Below, piece after piece: positions 44,063 to 44,394 of a stretch of 44,394 nucleotides of DNA (position 1 is its first letter; each line of letters opens with the position of its first letter). Under the pieces are notes generated by a model that was not told where the DNA came from, ran no database searches, and saw only the letters and a program-made list of their open reading frames with translations. The stretch is from Acidimicrobiaceae bacterium (GTDB lineage: Bacteria > Actinomycetota > Acidimicrobiia > Acidimicrobiales > Aldehydirespiratoraceae), in contig JAPPJC010000058.1 in assembly GCA_028820455.1 (NCBI GenBank), positions 1 to 44,394 on the forward strand. Direction: 5' to 3'. Both the position numbers and the translations under genes were made by a program.

Positions 44063-44394
44063 ATGTCTGTATTTGATAGGATAGAATGGTCACAACTCAA
44101 AGCGTGGGCGGATCAAACAGCGGCGCGGTCTGAGCTGCCGCGTCTCATTCGACAGTTGATCTTGGAGACCACGTCGGGTTTGGTGGGGATTGGCGTGCCT
44201 ACAAGTGAGTTTTGGTGGCCGACCATTCCCTTACCCACTAAACTCCACCCACCTCGAGGGGCTCACGTGAGCGGGTTTTGGTGGCCGACCATTCCCTTAC
44301 CCACTAAACTCGGATCACTCACCAGAGGAGCTCCAGGGCGGTTTTGGTGGCCGACCATTCCCTTACCCACTAAACTCGGATCACTCACCAGAGG
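44063..44394 (+). CDS. N-terminus of a large NTPase-like protein, interrupted by the repeat array
   Basis: GGAGAAGGA precedes the ATG at 44063. The first 49 codons (RIEWSQLKAWADQTAARSEL, PRLIRQLILETT) look like the conserved start of a large protein family that I associate with actinobacterial defence regions. From memory its members continue with a GFPAGEG-GWDG-like segment. Here, right after GVPTSE, the frame enters the 36-bp repeat array. The frame stays open through the visible array because the 66-bp period is a multiple of three, encoding FWWPTIPLPTKL per repeat. The product is incomplete at the window end. Either the gene was cut by an array or it encodes a repetitive protein. Confidence 0.45.
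   Translation, partial: MSVFDRIEWSQLKAWADQTAARSELPRLIRQLILETTSGLVGIGVPTSEFWWPTIPLPTKLHPPRGAHVSGFWWPTIPLPTKLGSLTRGAPGRFWWPTIPLPTKLGSLTR
44210..44394 (+). CRISPR. CRISPR-like array start: 36-bp repeats, 30-bp spacers
   Basis: Three identical 36-bp repeats (TTTTGGTGGCCGACC ... CCCACTAAACTC, each also preceded by G) start at 44210, 44276 and 44342, separated by 30-bp spacers. The repeat has near-inverted GTTTTGG/CTAAAC ends, and its reverse strand contains GAATGGTC and ends CCACCAAAAC, reminiscent of type II repeats. The 36/30 geometry is also that of type II or V arrays. Against this, spacer 2 and the visible 17 nt of spacer 3 are identical. Spacer 1 holds palindromes CCTCGAGG and GCTCACGTGAGC, and spacer 2 holds GGAGCTCC. 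No cas gene is in the window. A minisatellite is the main alternative. Confidence 0.55.

Noticed and set aside
1-44394. Prophage or integrative element with att sites
   Set aside because: I found no integrase, tRNA end, phage structural or conjugation gene, and no long terminal direct repeats.

Overview
The window looks like a defence and toxin-antitoxin island from a high-to-moderate GC Actinomycetota chromosome. The clues are gene families I know mainly from actinobacteria, frequent GTG/TTG starts, two promoters whose -10 box lies exactly 7 nt before the ATG (a leaderless arrangement), and IS481/IS1595 relics. The genus cannot be fixed by eye. I found no integrase, tRNA, rRNA or phage structural gene.

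Layout. (1) 1-8.0 kb, minus strand: a UvrD-type helicase with an HRDC tail, a frameshifted small lipoprotein relic, and a 1712-aa fusion of a DEDDh exonuclease, a DinG-type helicase and a RecQ helicase. (2) 8.0-14.8 kb: an operon of a DUF262 NTPase, a small ORF, two ORFs that look like the remains of a nuclease subunit, and a 1094-aa SF2 helicase (Hachiman-like layout). It is bracketed by RHH and DUF4160/DUF2442 genes; a duplicated DUF2442 copy and a relic of the helicase 3' end lie at 8.0-8.4 kb. (3) 15-16.2 kb: an AAA ATPase. (4) 16.5-29.9 kb: a ruined type I restriction locus colonised by other modules. It holds an hsdM relic, a HepT-type HEPN toxin overlapping an MntA antitoxin fused to a complete HsdS, a 1745-aa STAND-like NTPase, an hsdS relic, a PrrC/RloC-like AAA_13 ATPase, a HEPN protein, a zinc-ribbon protein and a PD-(D/E)XK nuclease. 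No hsdR is present. (5) 30-37 kb: a 532-aa HEPN-like protein, a CoiA-like nuclease, a frameshifted DUF1828 gene, and a DUF4365 nuclease with a long helical-repeat tail flanked by direct copies of the DUF1828 3' end. (6) 37.2-38.9 kb: a leaderless membrane-protein gene, then a graveyard of DNA methylase, IS1595 and IS481 fragments. (7) 39-41.7 kb: a paralogous pair of unknown genes and a truncated Mrr-like nuclease. (8) 42-44.4 kb: a broken IS481 transposase, a VapBC pair with a palindromic operator, and the start of a gene that runs at codon 50 into a 36-bp-repeat/30-bp-spacer array at the window end.

Functionally, nucleic-acid helicases, nucleases and HEPN ribonucleases dominate. The most unusual items are the MntA-HsdS fusion next to a HepT toxin with an intact RX4HXY motif, the exonuclease-DinG-RecQ fusion, the PrrC/RloC-like protein with a candidate Arg-Glu-His triad beside two more HEPN proteins, and the terminal CRISPR-like array. 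Many intact genes sit beside fragments of others, so the island has turned over repeatedly.
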